Assembly: GCA_017522015.1 (NCBI GenBank)
Contig: JAFXAW010000017.1
Coordinates: 62,001-126,000 of the forward strand
DNA from: Oscillospiraceae bacterium
GTDB lineage: Bacteria > Bacillota > Clostridia > Oscillospirales > Oscillospiraceae
Direction: 5' to 3'
Length of the DNA stretch: 64,000 nt
The position numbers were made by a program, and so were the translations under genes. Below, piece by piece: positions 55,410-63,564 of the stretch. The notes beneath the pieces were generated by a model. That model searched no databases. It worked only from the letters and a program-made list of their open reading frames with translations, and was not told where the DNA came from. Position 1 is the stretch's first letter; the number at the start of each line of letters is the position of its first letter.

Positions 55410-55865
55410 TTATCTTGTTATTGTCAAACAATAAAATGATGGTCTTTCGGGATACATCTTGTCGGGAACATTCCAAATAACAGCATCGTTAATCTCTTTA
55501 ATATGTTCTGTGGTCAGTTCTTCAATGGAAATCGTTTTTCTGTGAATGAATGGCCTTTCCTCATATTCATAATAACCCCTCAACCACACATTCCAAAACT
55601 CAACGCTATCCGTTTTCTGTAAGACAGTTCTTATATATTCAACAATTTGTTTTGCCCTGCCATCCGTATAATCCCATTCAAGATATACACCATAGTCTTT
55701 GTCCGAGTAGTCTTTGACGCTATCAAATGTTAGCAAATGATAGTTGTCATCGGCACCACCGTCATCTATTGTGCCTTTGTCAATGTCTATTTTGACAGGA
55801 TATTCTTGCGATGGCGCAAACTCTGTCAAGGGCATATCAGAAGCAATAAATCTACAAATGCTCAC
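55410..55865 (-). CDS. Hypothetical acidic protein, AT-rich
   Basis: I do not recognise this 151-residue acidic protein. The most plausible start is GTG at 55865, nine bases after AAAGGAG; the longer reading frame to 55994 would read through a terminator hairpin. Visible segments are DYGVYLEWDYTDGRAKQIVE, then WNVWLRGYYEYEERPFIHRK. It has no membrane helix. Its size, acidity and lone placement recall immunity proteins, but no toxin partner is present, so this stays a guess. Confidence 0.65.
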   Translation of the reverse strand: MSICRFIASDMPLTEFAPSQEYPVKIDIDKGTIDDGGADDNYHLLTFDSVKDYSDKDYGVYLEWDYTDGRAKQIVEYIRTVLQKTDSVEFWNVWLRGYYEYEERPFIHRKTISIEELTTEHIKEINDAVIWNVPDKMYPERPSFYCLTITR

Positions 55866-55953
55866 ACAGTCACGCTCCTTTGCCAAATTCAAGTTGTCTG
55901 CGCAGATTATACCACACAAAGATGCAGATTCCAATCCCGCTGCACCGAAATTC

Positions 55954-55990
55954 AAAAAATCCAGCCCGTCTCTGACAGTCTGGATTTTTT
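55954..55990 (-). terminator. Terminator hairpin behind the DUF3784-like gene
   Basis: Arms AAAAAATCCAG and its complement (55954-55964 with 55980-55990) enclose a 15-base loop. Runs on both sides make it bidirectional. Confidence 0.75.
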
Positions 55991-56015
55991 GCATTGTTTT
56001 GATAATAATGATACG

Positions 56016-56094
56016 GTTTCAAACAGTTTCATTTGGTTTCACTCAAAAAAGAAACTATTAAGCGGGAAGTGAAACTCTCTTTTGGGACTGAAAC
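56016..56094. repeat. Helically phased GTTTC repeats
   Basis: GTTTC occurs at 56016, 56026 and 56036, exactly 10 bases apart, and its complement GAAAC at 56051, 56071 and 56090. The six copies lie in a 79-base gap region with no gene. Confidence 0.7.
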
Positions 56095-56122
56095 TATGCT
56101 GATCTGTTTGTCAAATTAGAAT

Positions 56123-56431
56123 TTAGAAAACTCCTTTATTGTACTTCCTTTGTACAGCAACAATACAGCCTATGCCAATCACCAAGCCTATGATAAGTAT
56201 AGCAACGGCAAGTATAAGCAAATTTTCAAATAATCCTATAATGCCACTGAGCAGCATTACAGTTGCGATAACAAGCATTGCTTTTCCAAAGGCTTTTCCG
56301 TAGGCTGATTTATCTGTGACTTTTGTTTGGTGGTAATCATGAATCAAATCGGTTTTGCCCTTGTAAATTGAAATACCCAATACCGTAAACAGAGCTGCAA
56401 CCAGAAACATAGTAATGGAATACACTAACAT
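56123..56431 (-). CDS. Small membrane protein, DUF3784-like
   Basis: This 102-residue protein has three hydrophobic helices (about 3-22, 50-68 and 71-93) and a short polar loop (GKTDLIHDYHQTKVTDKSAY) of the type seen in DUF3784 proteins. Function is unknown for that group. The ATG follows GGAGGC-like sequence with weak spacing. It stands alone between the tRNA-Pro terminator and its own hairpin. Confidence 0.75.
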   Translation of the reverse strand: MLVYSITMFLVAALFTVLGISIYKGKTDLIHDYHQTKVTDKSAYGKAFGKAMLVIATVMLLSGIIGLFENLLILAVAILIIGLVIGIGCIVAVQRKYNKGVF

Positions 56432-56504
56432 ATTGATGCCTCCACAAATTCAAGTTTGTCGAATAGATTGTATCAAATTGCTGTGTAAATATCAACCAAT
56501 ACAG

Positions 56505-56542
56505 AAAAAGCACGATGATTTCGTATCAAAACCATCGTGCTT
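56505..56542 (-). terminator. Terminator of tRNA-Pro
   Basis: A 10-base stem (56508-56517 with 56533-56542) is followed on the minus strand by TTTTTCTG. Confidence 0.85.
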
Positions 56543-56544
56543 AT

Positions 56545-56621
56545 TGGTCCGGATGACAGGATTTGAACCTGCGGCATCTTGCTCCCAAAGCAAGCGCTCT
56601 ACCAAACTGAGCCACATCCGG
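56545..56621 (-). tRNA. tRNA-Pro (anticodon TGG)
   Basis: The acceptor CCGGATG pairs with CATCCGG. The anticodon stem CTTGC/GCAAG holds the loop TTTGGGA with anticodon TGG. The GGTTCAAATCC T-arm and an encoded CCA complete a 77-base class I tRNA. Confidence 0.97.
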
Positions 56622-56638
56622 TTATCGAGAACGCATTT

Positions 56639-56667
56639 ATTATATATGAACTGTGTTAAAAAAGCAA
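56639..56667 (-). promoter_or_regulatory. tRNA-Pro promoter
   Basis: TTGCTT and TATAAT with a 17-base spacer stand on the minus strand, 18 bases ahead of the tRNA. Confidence 0.85.
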
Positions 56668-56756
56668 CTAAAAAAACAACCCTTATTTATCATATTCTTT
56701 GCCTTTGCATATTTGCTTGTCACTTGCAAAAACTATCTGCAAAAGGAGTGATTATT

Positions 56757-57044
56757 ATGAACGGACAGGAGCTTGTTAAGCAAACATTGGATCAGATTCC
56801 CCGGGCGAACGCCAACGCCAAACGCATTGTGGGGTTGGTAAAGAAAAGCGGCAAAATTACAGGCTATCAGCTCTCTGACAACACATTTGTGGAAAAACAG
56901 CAAGCAGTCAATATGGCAAAGCAGGGGCAGATCGCCGGCGTGGGCATTGCCCACCGAAAGGATACGGAGTATCTGAAATCCATCCCAGACGGCAGCGAAA
57001 ACAACAATCTGGGGAATCTCCCCTCTGTTTCACCCCAATCATAA
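56757..57044 (+). CDS. DUF3892-like protein
   Basis: This 95-residue protein has the pattern GKITGYQLSDNTFVEKQQAV, then GQIAGVGIAHRKDTEYLKSI and PDGSENNNLGNLP, which matches DUF3892 as I remember it. These small proteins have no known function. The ATG at 56757 follows AAAAGGAG. It is a single-gene unit with a terminator. Confidence 0.85.
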   Translation: MNGQELVKQTLDQIPRANANAKRIVGLVKKSGKITGYQLSDNTFVEKQQAVNMAKQGQIAGVGIAHRKDTEYLKSIPDGSENNNLGNLPSVSPQS

Positions 57045-57078
57045 AAAATCCCCGGGAGAAAATCCCGGGGATTTTACC
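57045..57078 (+). terminator. Terminator of the DUF3892-like gene
   Basis: A 13-base stem (57045-57057 with 57063-57075) and five-base loop end in TTTT. Confidence 0.9.
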
Positions 57079-57165
57079 GTTGAATAGTCAAAATATACCG
57101 ATGGCGATCTTTTTCAACATTTTTGCCCTTTCTTATGATACAATGATACTATAGGGGGTGGTGGA

Positions 57166-57609
57166 ATGAAGTTTAAGTTGATCCTCGATAAAGAAAAAGA
57201 GGAAGAGGTGGTAGCCACCGTTCACAGCCGCACTGCTTTAATCGACGAGATCGAATCGCTGATATTAAAGCACGCCGGCGCAGATCGGATCCCCGGTTAT
57301 ACCGAGGACGATATTAAAATGCTGATGATTTCGGACATTGCATGCATTACCGTTTTAGAGAGCAAAACCTATGCAATCGATTCCCAAAATGTCAGATATC
57401 GGTTAACGCAACGACTGTATGAGCTGGAACAACAGCTTCCCTCTTCTTTTATTCGCATCAACAAAAGCGCGTTGGCAAATGAATCCCATCTAGATCGGTT
57501 TCAAGTCACCTACGCCGGAAGTGTGGATGCTATTTTCAAATGCGGCTATAGGGAATATGTTTCCCGGCGGTGCTTTGCTCAAATCAAAAGGAGGTTGGAG
57601 GGAAAATGA
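57166..57609 (+). CDS. LytTR-family transcriptional regulator
   Basis: This 147-residue protein is a stand-alone LytTR DNA-binding domain (about 45-145: IACITVLESKTYAIDSQNV to FIRINKSALANESHL and GYREYVSRRCF) without a receiver domain. The N-terminal 40 residues form a small extra domain. It overlaps by four bases the DUF3021-like membrane gene, a frequent pairing in Firmicutes in which the membrane protein holds or modulates the regulator. The ATG follows AGGGGGTGG. Confidence 0.9.
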   Translation: MKFKLILDKEKEEEVVATVHSRTALIDEIESLILKHAGADRIPGYTEDDIKMLMISDIACITVLESKTYAIDSQNVRYRLTQRLYELEQQLPSSFIRINKSALANESHLDRFQVTYAGSVDAIFKCGYREYVSRRCFAQIKRRLEGK

Positions 57610-58025
57610 AAAAATTTCTTAAGGAATTTTTACTCCGGGGCTTGATCTGCGCCGGTGGTGGCCCTGTGGTTCTGGCGATCATTTACGGAATTCTGGGAGC
57701 GACCGACACCGTAGAATTTTTTACACCCAAAGAGGTTTGTACGGGAATACTCACCATCACACTTCTCGCCTTCGCCGCAGCAGGTATGACCGCAATCTAT
57801 CAAATGGAGCAGCTTCCCCTTCCCATCATGATCCTGCTCCACGGGGGCGCGCTGTATGTGATCTACATCCTCACCTATTTGATCAACGGGTGGCTCTTAA
57901 ATCAGCTAACGCCAATTCTGATCTTTACGGGAATTTTTATTGCCGGATATTCGCTTATTTGGCTGATTATCTACTTGATAGAGCGAAATAAAATCAAAAA
58001 GATCAACAAACTGCTGAAGAATTGA
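57606..58025 (+). CDS. DUF3021-like membrane protein, LytTR partner
   Basis: This 139-residue protein has four hydrophobic helices (about 10-32, 45-67, 72-95 and 104-128) and a basic C-terminus (ERNKIKKINKLLKN). It starts as an ATGA overlap with the LytTR gene. DUF3021 partners are thought to modulate the neighbouring LytTR regulator; no enzyme motif is visible. Confidence 0.85.
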   Translation: MKKFLKEFLLRGLICAGGGPVVLAIIYGILGATDTVEFFTPKEVCTGILTITLLAFAAAGMTAIYQMEQLPLPIMILLHGGALYVIYILTYLINGWLLNQLTPILIFTGIFIAGYSLIWLIIYLIERNKIKKINKLLKN

Positions 58026-58030
58026 TTATG

Positions 58031-58072
58031 AAAAATGTGCGTTGCCACTGAATGCAACGCACATTTTTTATT
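58031..58072. terminator. Bidirectional terminator
   Basis: A 15-base stem (58031-58045 with 58054-58068) lies between the convergent DUF3021-like and zinc-ribbon genes. Confidence 0.9.
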
Positions 58073-58268
58073 TTTGATAATCCGTTTCGTAACTGCCGGC
58101 AGGCAAGCAAAATCCGCAGGAACAGATTTCATCACCGGCAAGGGTTCCCGTTTCGCCGATCGCGCCGCCCATTTTCACGAAAACCTCAACATATTCTCCG
58201 CATTGGGGACATTTCACCTCAGCAAGCCGGGGCGTTCCCTTCCCCTCCTGACAACCATTTATCAGCAT
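58068..58268 (-). CDS. Small zinc-ribbon-like protein
   Basis: This 66-residue protein has CPQC near residue 20 and CSCGFC near residue 50, consistent with a zinc ribbon. No family recognised. The ATG at 58268 follows GAGGTG and is close to the end of the ICMT gene, with which it is probably cotranscribed. Confidence 0.7.
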   Translation of the reverse strand: MLINGCQEGKGTPRLAEVKCPQCGEYVEVFVKMGGAIGETGTLAGDEICSCGFCLPAGSYETDYQK

Positions 58269-58276
58269 ATTACACC

Positions 58277-58942
58277 TCACCAAACATAAGGAATCAATCT
58301 GAATTTTACTTTTTGCTTATATGCCGCATAACCGGGAAGCTCTCTGGTCAGCAATTCCTCCTCGTCTTTCAGCCGCACAACGATAATTGCCGGGTAGAAA
58401 GCAAAGACGATAAGCGCATACCAGGAGCCCAGCACCAGGGGAATCATAAGAAACAAAAGGATCGTTACTGCATACATTGGATGACGGACGATACCATACA
58501 GCCCGGTATCCACCACAGTCTGCCCCTCCTGCACCTGGATGGTACGGCTTAAGTAGGCATTTTCCCGCATTACCTCAGCATAGAGCGCGTATGCTATCAA
58601 AAACAGCGCCGATGCGGCAACCACCACCCATAAGGGCATATTTGACCAACCGAAGCGAAAGTCCAAACCCGCCACCGCAAAACCTACCACAAACATCAAT
58701 CCCGAAAAAGCTACAACACCCTTTTGCGCGGATTGCTTCTCTTTAGCGTCCAGGCGTTTTTTCAAAAACTCCGGCGTCTTGAAAAACATATAAAAGCCAA
58801 ATGCCAGCATAGGCGCAAACAGCAAGACGACAAAATACCACCCGTATGGATATTGCAGCGTTCCTGCCGGCAGAAAAATCAGCAAACCTACCAATAATAA
58901 ACCAAAAATAAATTTCATCAATGCCTCTGCAAGAAGTTTCAT
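58277..58942 (-). CDS. Isoprenylcysteine carboxyl methyltransferase family protein (ICMT/PEMT-like)
   Basis: This 221-residue integral membrane methyltransferase-like protein has five hydrophobic helices. The conserved C-terminal core includes YGIVRHPMYAVTILLF and VRLKDEEELLTRELPGYAAYK, with the RHP-x-Y and EE motifs that bind SAM in ICMT and related phospholipid methyltransferases. The ATG at 58942 has AAGGTGG upstream in the end of the P-loop gene. Bacterial homologues have varied or unknown substrates. Confidence 0.88.
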   Translation of the reverse strand: MKLLAEALMKFIFGLLLVGLLIFLPAGTLQYPYGWYFVVLLFAPMLAFGFYMFFKTPEFLKKRLDAKEKQSAQKGVVAFSGLMFVVGFAVAGLDFRFGWSNMPLWVVVAASALFLIAYALYAEVMRENAYLSRTIQVQEGQTVVDTGLYGIVRHPMYAVTILLFLMIPLVLGSWYALIVFAFYPAIIVVRLKDEEELLTRELPGYAAYKQKVKFRLIPYVW

Positions 58943-58943
58943 A

Positions 58944-59447
58944 TCATTCCACCTTATAGCCTTCCTCAATTAAGATATAGGGCAAATCACGGGCGATACA
59001 CTGTTTCAGATTGCGCGCATTTTCCCCGATCAAGTCTTCCTTATTTAAGCCGGAATCATCCAGACGCTGTTCGATCACACTGGCATATTTTTGAATGTCT
59101 GCAAAATGATCCTCGATATACTGTTCGGACATCACAAGGCACACATATTGAATATTTTCCAAATATAATTTATCAAAATCCTTCTGCCAATCAAAAGGAA
59201 TATAGCACCCCTCCACGATCAGGTTTTGTTTGTATTCGATGGCGGTCTTTATCATTTCCCGGACGATCGGCCAAAGGTACTCCGTCAGTTTATCGTCATC
59301 CATAGGTGTCAGGTGGGTTTGATGGCTGCGGATCAAGCCCATTTTCAGATGGTCGATGGATAAATAAGGATATTGATATTTCTCCAGCAATCGCTGGGCA
59401 TAGGCCGTTTTTCCCGTATGGGTCGCCCCGGCAATCATAATAATCAT
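58944..59447 (-). CDS. P-loop kinase-like protein
   Basis: This 167-residue protein has a Walker A motif (GATHTGKTAYAQ at 7-18) and a DHLKMG segment typical of small nucleotide or metabolite kinases. EGCYIPFDWQKDF follows, which may bind the acceptor. It resembles uncharacterised AAA/2-phosphoglycerate-kinase-like proteins. The ATG at 59447 follows AGAGGTG. It heads an operon with the ICMT and zinc-ribbon genes. The substrate is unknown. Confidence 0.78.
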   Translation of the reverse strand: MIIMIAGATHTGKTAYAQRLLEKYQYPYLSIDHLKMGLIRSHQTHLTPMDDDKLTEYLWPIVREMIKTAIEYKQNLIVEGCYIPFDWQKDFDKLYLENIQYVCLVMSEQYIEDHFADIQKYASVIEQRLDDSGLNKEDLIGENARNLKQCIARDLPYILIEEGYKVE

Positions 59448-59536
59448 CCTGCTCACCTCTTTGTTTTATTATAGCACGGCAAAATTCTCAGTGCAACAAA
59501 TGTATTTTACATATCCTGCAAGATTCGACAAAATAG

Positions 59537-59564
59537 TTTACTTTCTATATTTTTCTGCTATAAT
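59537..59564 (+). promoter_or_regulatory. Promoter of the YwaF-like gene and probably glnA
   Basis: TTTACT and TATAAT with a 16-base spacer, preceded by TGC at the -10 box, lie 35 bases before the start. Confidence 0.75.
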
Positions 59565-59598
59565 GAAAGTTAGAATCGACAATTTTCGAGGTGTTATT

Positions 59599-60378
59599 AT
59601 GAAGGAGTTCTTTGGTATTGACGGTTATTCCCGTACGCCCGAAGGGTTTTTATCCTGGCAGCACTTACTGTTTGTTGGCTCTTTACTCACTTTAATGACA
59701 GTTCTTTCCATTATTCTGGGCAAGAAAAATCGCTTCGGTACGCAGAAGCAAAAAAATAAGGTTCTGATTTTTACCGCATTTTTGATCGACGGATTGGAGC
59801 TGTTTAAGTTCTTTATCCTATGTTACAATGCAAAAAGCGCAGAACCCCTGCTGCATAATTTGCCCCTGTTTCTATGCAGTATCCAACTGATCGCCATTCC
59901 CCTTGCCGCATTCACCAAGGGCAGGCTCAAGGAAACCGCGCTGGATTTTGTATGTATTTTCGGCATTTTGGGCGCAATTTTCGGCACTATCGGCGCAGGA
60001 CAGAACTACAATGCCTACCCGGTTTTATCCTTTGATAATGTAGTATCGGGTCTGACCCACTGTATTTCCGGCTTTGCATCCCTGTATATTATGTTTGCAA
60101 AAATGGCTACTCTCAAGCGGGAGAATATGTGCATCACCTACTGCATTTTGCTTGCCTACTGCGTCGCTGCATATATCGCAAACATTTTGATTCCCTACAA
60201 TTATATGTTCTTAATGGCAGGTGACGGCACGCCCTACGACATCCTCTACAACTGGGTAGATGGCAGTCGGGTGCTGTATCCCATGCTGGTGATTGCGCTG
60301 TTTTTGGTATATATCACCGGGTTCTACGCCGTTTGCCACCGCATTGCAAAGAAAAAAGATAAAACACCGGCACTATGA
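59599..60378 (+). CDS. YwaF-like integral membrane protein (TIGR02206 type)
   Basis: This 259-residue protein has about seven hydrophobic helices. The conserved LPLFLCSIQLIAIPLAAF region, with helix-embedded His and Cys residues, matches the YwaF family in my recollection. No function is known. The ATG at 59599 follows GAGGTG. glnA begins 27 bases after the stop, so the two are probably one operon. Confidence 0.8.
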   Translation: MKEFFGIDGYSRTPEGFLSWQHLLFVGSLLTLMTVLSIILGKKNRFGTQKQKNKVLIFTAFLIDGLELFKFFILCYNAKSAEPLLHNLPLFLCSIQLIAIPLAAFTKGRLKETALDFVCIFGILGAIFGTIGAGQNYNAYPVLSFDNVVSGLTHCISGFASLYIMFAKMATLKRENMCITYCILLAYCVAAYIANILIPYNYMFLMAGDGTPYDILYNWVDGSRVLYPMLVIALFLVYITGFYAVCHRIAKKKDKTPAL

Positions 60379-60405
60379 TATCTATTACATAAAGGAGTTT
60401 TTACA

Positions 60406-61830
60406 ATGGCAAAAAGCATTCAGGATGTCCTTGCAATGATCAAGGAACACAACATCGAAATGGTGGACTTTAAGATGGTGGACATCAACGGTCAGTACCG
60501 CCATGTCACCATTCCTGCCCGGAATTTCTCAGAGGATACCATGAAAAGCGGTATCGGCTTCGATGCCTCCAATTACGGCTATGCCGTTGTGGAAAAGAGC
60601 GATATGGTGTTTATCCCCGATCCCGACACCGCGCTGATCGACCCCTTCTGTGAGATCCCCACCCTGACTATGACCGGCAACGCCATGATTATCGATTATC
60701 CCCAGAACCGTCCTCTGGCGCAATATCCCAGAAATATCATCAAGGCTGCTGTGGAATATATGAAAGACAGCGGTGTTGCTGACGAAATGAAGATTCTGCC
60801 GGAGTTTGAGTTCTATCTGTTTGACGATGTGACCTGGGGCGTAGAGGGCAGCTACATCGGTGCCTCCGTGGATGCCAAGCAGTCCTACTGGAACTCCACC
60901 ACCGACGGCAAGGGCGTGATCGTTCCCAAGCAGAAGAATTATCACATTGCAAAGCCCTTTGACACCTCCTATGAGTGCCGCAGTGAGATGTGTATGCATA
61001 TGCTGGACGCAGGCATTGAGATCAACTATCACCATCCCGAGGTCGCTGCCAGCGGTCAGTATGAGATCGAGCCCCAATTGGGTGAAGTGGTTCACATGGC
61101 AGATGCTACTATGATGATCAAGTACATCATCCACAACACCGCTTTGAAGTATGGCAAGAGCGCCACCTTTATGCCCAAGCCCATTTGCGGCGAGGCAGGT
61201 AGCGGTATGCATGTCCACATGATTCTCTTCAAGGACGGTCAGCCTGTGTTCTCTGACGACAACGGCTATTCTCACTTAAGTGAAACTGCCCACTACTTTA
61301 TGGGTGGTATCCTTAAGCACATCGCTTCTTTGTGCGCCATTACCAACCCCAGCACCAATTCCTTTAAGCGTCTTGTCCCCGGCTTTGAAGCCCCGGTGAC
61401 CGTGGGCTATGCCACCTCCAACAGAAGCGCTGTCATCCGTATCCCCGCTTACGCCAAGAGCCCCGACAAGCGCCGGTTTGAGCTACGCAATCCCGATGCA
61501 ACCTGCAACCCCTATTTCTGCTATGCGGCGATCCTCATGGCAGGTCTGGACGGTGTGAAGAACAAGATCGATCCCCACGCCAACGGCTGGGGTCCCTACG
61601 ACTTCAATCTGTTCCACTTAAGCGACGAGGAAAAGGCAAAGCTCTCCCAGCTTCCCACCCGTCTGGAGGATGCCCTGGATGCTCTGGAGGCTGACCACGA
61701 CTATCTGACCGTGGGCGGTGTGTTCCCTGAGGAACTGCTGAAAAACTTCATTAAGACCAAGCGGGCAGAGTGCAGCGAAATGTCCAAGATCCCCCACCCC
61801 GCTGAATTTGATAAATACTACAATCTGTAA
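60406..61830 (+). CDS. glnA: Glutamine synthetase, type I
   Basis: This dodecameric enzyme makes glutamine from glutamate, ammonia and ATP. The 474-residue protein has the metal-binding EFEFYLFDDV, the GEAGSGMHVHM motif and the ATP-binding region KRLVPGFEAPVTVGY. RNPDATCNPYFCYAAILMAGLDG carries the conserved R-x-P-x3 core. Position F403 (NLFHL) occupies the place of the adenylylation tyrosine of enteric enzymes, so control by adenylylation is unlikely. The ribosome site is AAAGGAG. Its terminator follows. Confidence 0.96.
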   Translation: MAKSIQDVLAMIKEHNIEMVDFKMVDINGQYRHVTIPARNFSEDTMKSGIGFDASNYGYAVVEKSDMVFIPDPDTALIDPFCEIPTLTMTGNAMIIDYPQNRPLAQYPRNIIKAAVEYMKDSGVADEMKILPEFEFYLFDDVTWGVEGSYIGASVDAKQSYWNSTTDGKGVIVPKQKNYHIAKPFDTSYECRSEMCMHMLDAGIEINYHHPEVAASGQYEIEPQLGEVVHMADATMMIKYIIHNTALKYGKSATFMPKPICGEAGSGMHVHMILFKDGQPVFSDDNGYSHLSETAHYFMGGILKHIASLCAITNPSTNSFKRLVPGFEAPVTVGYATSNRSAVIRIPAYAKSPDKRRFELRNPDATCNPYFCYAAILMAGLDGVKNKIDPHANGWGPYDFNLFHLSDEEKAKLSQLPTRLEDALDALEADHDYLTVGGVFPEELLKNFIKTKRAECSEMSKIPHPAEFDKYYNL

Positions 61831-61834
61831 TCAC

Positions 61835-61868
61835 AGAAAGCCACTGTTCTTGGGCAGTGGCTTTCTCA
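61835..61868 (+). terminator. Terminator of glnA
   Basis: A 12-base stem (61835-61846 with 61855-61866) precedes the CAGGAG ribosome site of the next gene; the U-run is short, so read-through is possible. Confidence 0.8.
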
Positions 61869-61880
61869 GGAGTTTTGAAC

Positions 61881-62105
61881 ATGAAAGAATACGAGATCGT
61901 TGCTACCTACTTAAACGGCTGCGCCGGTGAAGCGCATCCCCAAACGGAATTTATCGAAGCGGAGCTAAATGATCCGGCAGACTATGTGCGTCAGCATCAC
62001 GGCAATGAATTTGAAAAATTCACCCGGGAGGATCTGCCTGACGGACGGGTCATTTTCACCTACGACCACACTGTGCGCTATATTTACGAATTTACAGAGA
62101 TTTAA
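61881..62105 (+). CDS. Hypothetical small acidic protein behind glnA
   Basis: I do not recognise this 74-residue protein (starts MKEYEIVATYLNG, ends RYIYEFTEI). It is acidic and has no membrane helix. The ATG at 61881 has CAGGAG upstream, directly after the glnA terminator, so it depends on read-through or a hidden promoter. A nitrogen-related role is possible from position alone. Confidence 0.65.
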   Translation: MKEYEIVATYLNGCAGEAHPQTEFIEAELNDPADYVRQHHGNEFEKFTREDLPDGRVIFTYDHTVRYIYEFTEI

Positions 62106-62147
62106 CAAAACACACCGGATTGCAAATGCAATCCGGTGTGTTTTGTT
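62104..62147. terminator. Bidirectional terminator between the small gene and hisIE
   Basis: A 20-base perfect stem (62104-62123 with 62128-62147) with loop AAAT serves the convergent hisIE and upstream gene. Confidence 0.93.
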
Positions 62148-62793
62148 ATTTGGTCATTTTCTCTTGTTTTACTTTATGGTCGATCACATGACGGGAGGCA
62201 AGCTCCTTATGGATGTCCTCCAGGGAAATGCCAGCTTGGAGCATCAGCACCATTACATGATAAGCAAGGTCAGCGATCTCATAGACCGTTTCCTTTTTAT
62301 CCTCTGCCTTGGCAGCGATGATGACCTCTGTAGTCTCCTCACCCACCTTTTTCAGGATCTTATCCAGACCCTTTTCAAAGAGGTAGGTGGTATAAGAGCC
62401 TTCCTTTTTCTCCTCTTTTCTGCCACGAAGCAGCTCCATGAGCCCCTCCAGGGAGAATTCGTGAAGCTCCTCGCTCTGCCAAAGGGTCTTGGTAAAGCAG
62501 GACTTTGTGCCTAAATGGCAGGCAGGCCCCTCCGGCTCAACCTTGATTACCAGCGCGTCATTGTCGCAATCTGCCTCGATGGACACGATATGCTGATAAT
62601 TCCCACTGGTCTCTCCTTTCAGCCACAGCTCCTGCCGGGAACGGCTCCAGAAGCAGGTCAAGCCCTTTTCCATAGAGATCTGCAGGCTTTCCTTGTTCAT
62701 ATAGGCAAGGGTCAGCACCTGCTTACTTACAGCATCCACCACAATGGCGGGAATCAGGCCGTTTTGGTCAAATTTCAATTCATTGATATTCAT
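62146..62793 (-). CDS. hisI: Bifunctional phosphoribosyl-AMP cyclohydrolase/phosphoribosyl-ATP pyrophosphatase HisIE
   Basis: This fusion performs the second and third steps of histidine synthesis. Residues 1-110 are His[31 protein letters not shown], then [13 protein letters not shown] with metal-binding residues and the C in ACHLG and SCF. Residues 115-215 are HisE, with the [20 protein letters not shown] and [13 protein letters not shown] motifs. Length 215 is standard for the fusion. The ribosome site is AAGGAG. It ends the his operon. Confidence 0.96.
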   Translation of the reverse strand: MNINELKFDQNGLIPAIVVDAVSKQVLTLAYMNKESLQISMEKGLTCFWSRSRQELWLKGETSGNYQHIVSIEADCDNDALVIKVEPEGPACHLGTKSCFTKTLWQSEELHEFSLEGLMELLRGRKEEKKEGSYTTYLFEKGLDKILKKVGEETTEVIIAAKAEDKKETVYEIADLAYHVMVLMLQAGISLEDIHKELASRHVIDHKVKQEKMTK

Positions 62794-62805
62794 ATCGCAC
62801 TCTCC

Positions 62806-63564
62806 TTACAGACGAGCAGGAATACCTGCCTGCGCCATTTGCTTTTTTAAGTCCGGGATAGCTACCTCGCCAAAGTGGAAGATGGATGCTGCCAAACCTG
62901 CGTCCACCTTGGGCAGGCGATGAAACAGGGTGATAAAATCGTCAATGCATCCTGCGCCGCCGGAGGCGATCACCGGCACGGATACCGCATTGCACACCGC
63001 TTCCAGCATTGCAAGGTCAAAGCCCTGCTTCACGCCGTCGGTGTCGATGGAGTTGACCACCACCTCACCGGCGCCTGCATCCAAACATTTTTTGATCCAG
63101 GCGATGGCTTCCATTCCCGTATCCTCTCTGCCGCCCTTGGCAAAGACACGGAACTGCCCGTCCACCCGCTTCACATCCACGGACAAGACCACGCACTGGT
63201 CGCCGTACAGCTTTGCCGCTTCACCGATGAGGGACGGATTGCCAATAGCGCCGGAATTGACACTCACTTTATCCGCGCCGCATTTCAGAACTCTGTCAAA
63301 GTCCTGCAAGGTGTTAATACCGCCGCCCACTGTCAGAGGGATAAACACCTGCCGGGCGGTTTCGCAGAGAATATCCGTAAACAGCTCTCTGCCCTCAGCG
63401 GAGGCGGTAATGTCATAAAATACCAGCTCATCCGCGCCTTGCTCCGTATAGAATCGGGCAAGCTCCACAGGGGAAGAAACATCGCTTAAGCCTTGAAAAT
63501 TGACACCCTTGACCACCCGTCCGTTCTTCACATCCAGGCAAGGAATAATTCGTTTTGTTATCAT
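62806..63564 (-). CDS. hisF: Imidazole glycerol phosphate synthase subunit HisF
   Basis: The cyclase subunit uses ammonia from HisH to close the imidazole ring. The 252-residue (beta/alpha)8 barrel has the catalytic D11 in IIPCLDVKNGRVVKG and a second aspartate in VLSVDVKRVDG. The phosphate-binding GGGIN and ASGGAG loops are present. The ATG at 63564 overlaps the hisA stop as ATGA behind GAGGTGG. HisH is not in this window; it should lie further upstream. Confidence 0.96.
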   Translation of the reverse strand: MITKRIIPCLDVKNGRVVKGVNFQGLSDVSSPVELARFYTEQGADELVFYDITASAEGRELFTDILCETARQVFIPLTVGGGINTLQDFDRVLKCGADKVSVNSGAIGNPSLIGEAAKLYGDQCVVLSVDVKRVDGQFRVFAKGGREDTGMEAIAWIKKCLDAGAGEVVVNSIDTDGVKQGFDLAMLEAVCNAVSVPVIASGGAGCIDDFITLFHRLPKVDAGLAASIFHFGEVAIPDLKKQMAQAGIPARL

